Assembly (NCBI GenBank): GCA_964486075.1
Contig: CAZALU010000004.1
Location: 1-64,000, forward strand
Source of the DNA: JAHIJO01 sp964486075
GTDB lineage: Bacteria; Verrucomicrobiota; Kiritimatiellia; JAAZAB01
DNA length: 64,000 nt
Direction of reading: 5' to 3'
In this document: piece by piece, positions 61,305 through 64,000 of the stretch
Layout of the letters: every line of letters begins with the position of its first letter
Numbering within the stretch: position 1 is the first letter of the stretch
Program-made: the position numbers and the translations under genes
The notes under the pieces: model-generated
Databases searched by the model: none
Told to the model about the DNA's origin: nothing
What the model saw: only the letters and a program-made list of their open reading frames with translations

Positions 61305-63186
61305 TCATGGCCATTTGACTCCGAGCAGACGAAATGCCTCGCACTGATGTAGGGTTGCCTGTGTGGGCTGCTGGAACCGCGCTGCGTGCTTGCCTTCTCC
61401 GACACGACAGGTGTTGGAACATAGCGTGGCCAGAGAGCTGAGCAGGCCGTTGAAGTGCCGTAGCGGCAGACCATCGTGTGACCGCTTGCTTGTCTTCTTG
61501 GCTTGCGCTCCTTCTGTCGGGATCGCCTTCGCCACAGGATCGCGCGTTGCGCGGGCCTGTGCCAGATTTTCCTCCACGAACAATAACGGAGCCAAGGCTT
61601 CGCGCATGTGCCACTCAACATAGTAAGCCAACATGCACAGGAACATATGCGCCCGAACGCGTGTGTCGAGATGATGGTAGATGGGGCGCATACGCAAATC
61701 GAGTCCCTTGAGCGTCCGGAACGCTTTTTCAACATCCGCCAGCTGCTTGTAGGCGCGCACGGCGTCCTCGGCGCTCAGGGTCTCAACCGGTTCGGGGGTG
61801 CGAATGATATAGACGCCATCGAGCGCCTTCTCACGAGCGATGGAGTCTTCCTTGCGCGACCAACTCAGATGATTGTCGGCGATCTTCAGAGCAAAGTGCT
61901 TGGCGACCTTGTAACGATTCACTCCTCGTCCGACCTTCTCACCGATTTGCGCGGCACTCAGCGGCGTGGCGGTGCGTCGCGCCACTTGGGCGGCCACTTT
62001 ACCCAACCACGTCTCGGTCATCGCCAACAGTTCGGTGCGCGTACGATCCCGATCCATGGCCAGCAATGGATTGAAACACGCGATAAGCCGTTCGCCCGGG
62101 AAATCGGGGTGCGTAATCTCGGCCAGATTCTTTTGGTCGAAGAGGGGCGTCTCGGTCTGTCCGCGTGACTCGAGCAATTTACGGATATCGCCACTGCGCA
62201 AACATGAAATCCACCCGCAGTTCTCCATCACCCGCAGCTTCTCGATCTGCGCCGAGGTCAGCATGCCACGATCACCCACCAGCACAAAACGGCCTATGCC
62301 GAAACGTGTGCGCAACGCAGCGACCTGATCAGGAACCGTGGTCGGATCGCCTGTATTGCCGGGGTAAACGGAAATAGCCACCGGCCGCCCGCCCTCGTCG
62401 GTGAGCAGGCCGTAGGCAATGGCCGGCAGTTTCAAACCGTCACGGTTGTGACACCGCGCTGCCAACGAACAATGCGAACCGTAGTAAGAACTGCTGGACA
62501 GATCGTAGAACACACGGCCGCCGGACTTCAGATGCCGCTGCGCCAACTTCCTTTCAATGAACGACTGACGTTGCCACAACCAGTCCATGGCAGCGTAGAG
62601 GTCATCCTCGTTGGCATCCTCCACCTCGAAATCAACCGCAAGGGTCGTGTCGGTGAACCGGGCAACCGTGCCCAGCTTGGAATCGGGCCGCAACACGCGC
62701 TGCGCGATCATGGCCAGCACCAAGTCGCGTTCCCGGCACGGCTTTGAAGCGATCAGTTCGGTCATGCCCAGTCGCTCCATCGTGCCTTTCACGGCACGAA
62801 CATGTCCGGACGGCAGGGACCGCTCGACGACAAAATAGTCCGTCGCCCCCACCAGGCGTTCGCCCTTGAGCACGGCGCGTAAGGCAACCACCGCCGCTGG
62901 CGGCAGTGTGGACAGGTTGGCCAATGTCCGCTTGATGGTTTTTCCGCCTTCGCGGTGGTCTTCGCGAAGCAATACGGCCGGCGGAGAATTACGATTAGGA
63001 ACGATAGCGATGTACATGGGGTGACTGTATGGCTTCTATGCTTACATAGCAACATAAATATAAAAGTATTTTTATTATTACATGGGGATAAATGGAACTG
63101 AAAACGCGGTGTATTCCGAGATGTAATTTTGCTTCCCTCAACGGGTTGCGAACAAGAAAGGTGAGTCAAAATGGCTGGAACTTCAG
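61188..63186 (-). mobile_element. IS1634-family insertion sequence
   Basis: The inverted ends CTGAAGTTCCAGCC at 61188-61201 and its complement GGCTGGAACTTCAG at 63173-63186 are 14 of 14 identical. They enclose one transposase. Weaker pairing continues outward for about 15 nt, so the element may be slightly longer. The right end lies 16 nt from the stop of the UroD-like gene. Confidence 0.65.
61305..63017 (-). CDS. IS1634-family transposase
   Basis: 570 residues, intact. The DDE residues are likely D in RVFYDLSSSSYYG, D in FVLVGDRGMLT and E in YKQLADVEKAFRTLKGLD; the last is the Y-(2)-R-like IS4-superfamily signature. The N-terminus MYIAIVPNRNSPPAVLLRED and the YPGNTGDPTTV region are typical of IS1634 proteins. 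LRMRPIYHHLDTRVRAHMFL follows near the C-terminus. The frame is complete, and the element may be recent because both ends still match. Confidence 0.92.
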   Translation of the reverse strand: MYIAIVPNRNSPPAVLLREDHREGGKTIKRTLANLSTLPPAAVVALRAVLKGERLVGATDYFVVERSLPSGHVRAVKGTMERLGMTELIASKPCRERDLVLAMIAQRVLRPDSKLGTVARFTDTTLAVDFEVEDANEDDLYAAMDWLWQRQSFIERKLAQRHLKSGGRVFYDLSSSSYYGSHCSLAARCHNRDGLKLPAIAYGLLTDEGGRPVAISVYPGNTGDPTTVPDQVAALRTRFGIGRFVLVGDRGMLTSAQIEKLRVMENCGWISCLRSGDIRKLLESRGQTETPLFDQKNLAEITHPDFPGERLIACFNPLLAMDRDRTRTELLAMTETWLGKVAAQVARRTATPLSAAQIGEKVGRGVNRYKVAKHFALKIADNHLSWSRKEDSIAREKALDGVYIIRTPEPVETLSAEDAVRAYKQLADVEKAFRTLKGLDLRMRPIYHHLDTRVRAHMFLCMLAYYVEWHMREALAPLLFVEENLAQARATRDPVAKAIPTEGAQAKKTSKRSHDGLPLRHFNGLLSSLATLCSNTCRVGEGKHAARFQQPTQATLHQCEAFRLLGVKWP

Positions 63187-63201
63187 CTTAGCCAGCGCCT
63201 G

Positions 63202-64000
63202 CTACTGCGCCGTCATTGTCGCGGGCCGGATTGGATAATCCCCCCAGTGATCGCGACACCATTTCATCTGCAATATGTTTTCCTTCCTGGCACCGACCGC
63301 CAGGGAATGGCTGGAACCCATGATATAACCGCCGCCGGGAGCGGCATGGCTGAACGCGTAGCGCGCGTCATCCTGAATGTCTTTGACCGAGCCGGAGATG
63401 ATATGCTCGTGCCAGATGCCGCCCCAGAGACATATCTTATCGCCCACGCGTTCCTTTAATTTGCGAATGTCCATACCGGCCGAAGCCTGAATAGCCTCAT
63501 AGGCGTCATAGATTTCGGCCAGTTCATCGATTATCGGCCAGGTGTGTCCACAGCAGTGCTTCAAAACTTTTAGCCCCAGCTTGCGGGCCTCTTCCGCGTA
63601 GGCCTTTTGCCAGGGATAGACTATTTCGCGATAGATTTCAGGGCTGGCCATCAGGCCGGTGCTGGTGCCCAGGTCGCCGCAAGGCATGATCCCGTCAATG
63701 CCCAGGCACGCGTAATTCCGCACGGCGCGGATCATGCGCCGCCCCTGCAGCTCGGCGATTTTCCGACAAATTTCCGGCTCCAGCAGAAGGCTCATCCAGA
63801 TGTCCTCGGAAGTCGGGCCGAACCCGGGAAAGTTGACATCACCGCACAGCAGCATGATGAAATGGGTGGCCTTCATTTCATTGACGGCATGCCGGACGAA
63901 CTCCCAGGATGAAGACTGCGGATCGCACGTCGGCTCGGACTCTACGCTGTCGATTTCCTTTTGCAGGCTGGCGAGGGTTGGCGGAACATAGCCGGCGGTG
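63202..64000 (-). CDS. Uroporphyrinogen-decarboxylase-like protein (partial)
   Basis: The frame is open to the window edge; 266 residues are visible, and the N-terminus is beyond 64000. VRHAVNEMKATHFIMLLCGD, then IDGIMPCGDLGTSTGLMASP and KVLKHCCGHTWPIIDELAEI belong to the URO-D superfamily. The HCCGH and WGGI stretches suit the zinc-dependent MtaA/CmuA-type methyltransferases that move methyl groups to corrinoid or coenzyme carriers, rather than haem synthesis. Such proteins are abundant in Kiritimatiellota and Lentisphaerota. It ends close to the IS1634 end, so the C-terminus may be slightly altered. Confidence 0.75.
   Translation of the reverse strand, partial: TAGYVPPTLASLQKEIDSVESEPTCDPQSSSWEFVRHAVNEMKATHFIMLLCGDVNFPGFGPTSEDIWMSLLLEPEICRKIAELQGRRMIRAVRNYACLGIDGIMPCGDLGTSTGLMASPEIYREIVYPWQKAYAEEARKLGLKVLKHCCGHTWPIIDELAEIYDAYEAIQASAGMDIRKLKERVGDKICLWGGIWHEHIISGSVKDIQDDARYAFSHAAPGGGYIMGSSHSLAVGARKENILQMKWCRDHWGDYPIRPATMTAQ

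Overview
The window most likely comes from a bacterium of the PVC superphylum, in the Kiritimatiellota/Lentisphaerota/Verrucomicrobiota part of it. The best marker is a 51-residue gene at 34780-34935 that matches the Chlamydiae/Verrucomicrobia 'small basic protein' pattern. A tandem nucleoside diphosphate kinase, a class II ribonucleotide reductase, a UroD-like protein of the corrinoid-methyltransferase type, and many palindromic intergenic repeats fit the same assignment. This is a judgement from recognised families; no search was run.

1-11.4 kb is an accessory region. An IS66 element has landed in a large exported-protein gene (1704-3464), and the IS end supplies that gene's stop codon. The same gene also carries an internal TAA. 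Next come a DDE transposase and, on the minus strand, a four-gene set: an exported HEAT-like protein, a 1128-residue second copy of the large protein, an exported unknown and a lysozyme-like enzyme. Upstream of that set is a remnant that looks like the C-terminus of a protein-arginine deiminase, including its active-site Cys motif. The large proteins share a constant N-terminal module and differ in their C-terminal parts.

11.4-24.5 kb holds mostly housekeeping genes: truA, ruvX, a mannose-1-phosphate guanylyltransferase, an outer-membrane FadL-like protein, a cellulose-synthase-like glycosyltransferase, mntP, thrC, a membrane Ser/Thr kinase with a leucine-rich-repeat sensor region, and a methyltransferase. 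25-31 kb carries a 2-keto-3-deoxygluconate-type kinase followed by an LplT-like carrier, an SGNH hydrolase and a fused acyltransferase/ACP/acyl-activating enzyme, which reads as a lysophospholipid salvage unit. 31-37 kb has a glycosyltransferase, dinB, a ThiI/MnmA-like PP-loop protein, the small basic protein, an RsuA-family pseudouridine synthase, an SH3 protein and trxA. 37-44.6 kb has a repeat-motif membrane protein, frr, pyrH, a GHL10 hydrolase, a GmhB-like phosphatase and a TPR protein.

45-48.5 kb encodes GspK-, GspL- and GspM-like proteins, a piece of a type II secretion or type IV pilus assembly. Then come der (with an attenuator-like leader), nrdJ, pgpA, tRNA-Leu(UAG), the tandem Ndk, an RsmB-like methyltransferase, a nitroreductase, and a glycogen pair (CBM48 protein and branching enzyme). 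The window closes with an IS1634-family element and a partial UroD-like gene.

Palindromic repeats recur throughout. Two kinds appear to have inserted in frame inside genes: a 63-nt element in the RsmB-like gene and a 28-nt element in the acyltransferase/ligase gene. Both have close non-coding copies elsewhere in the window.
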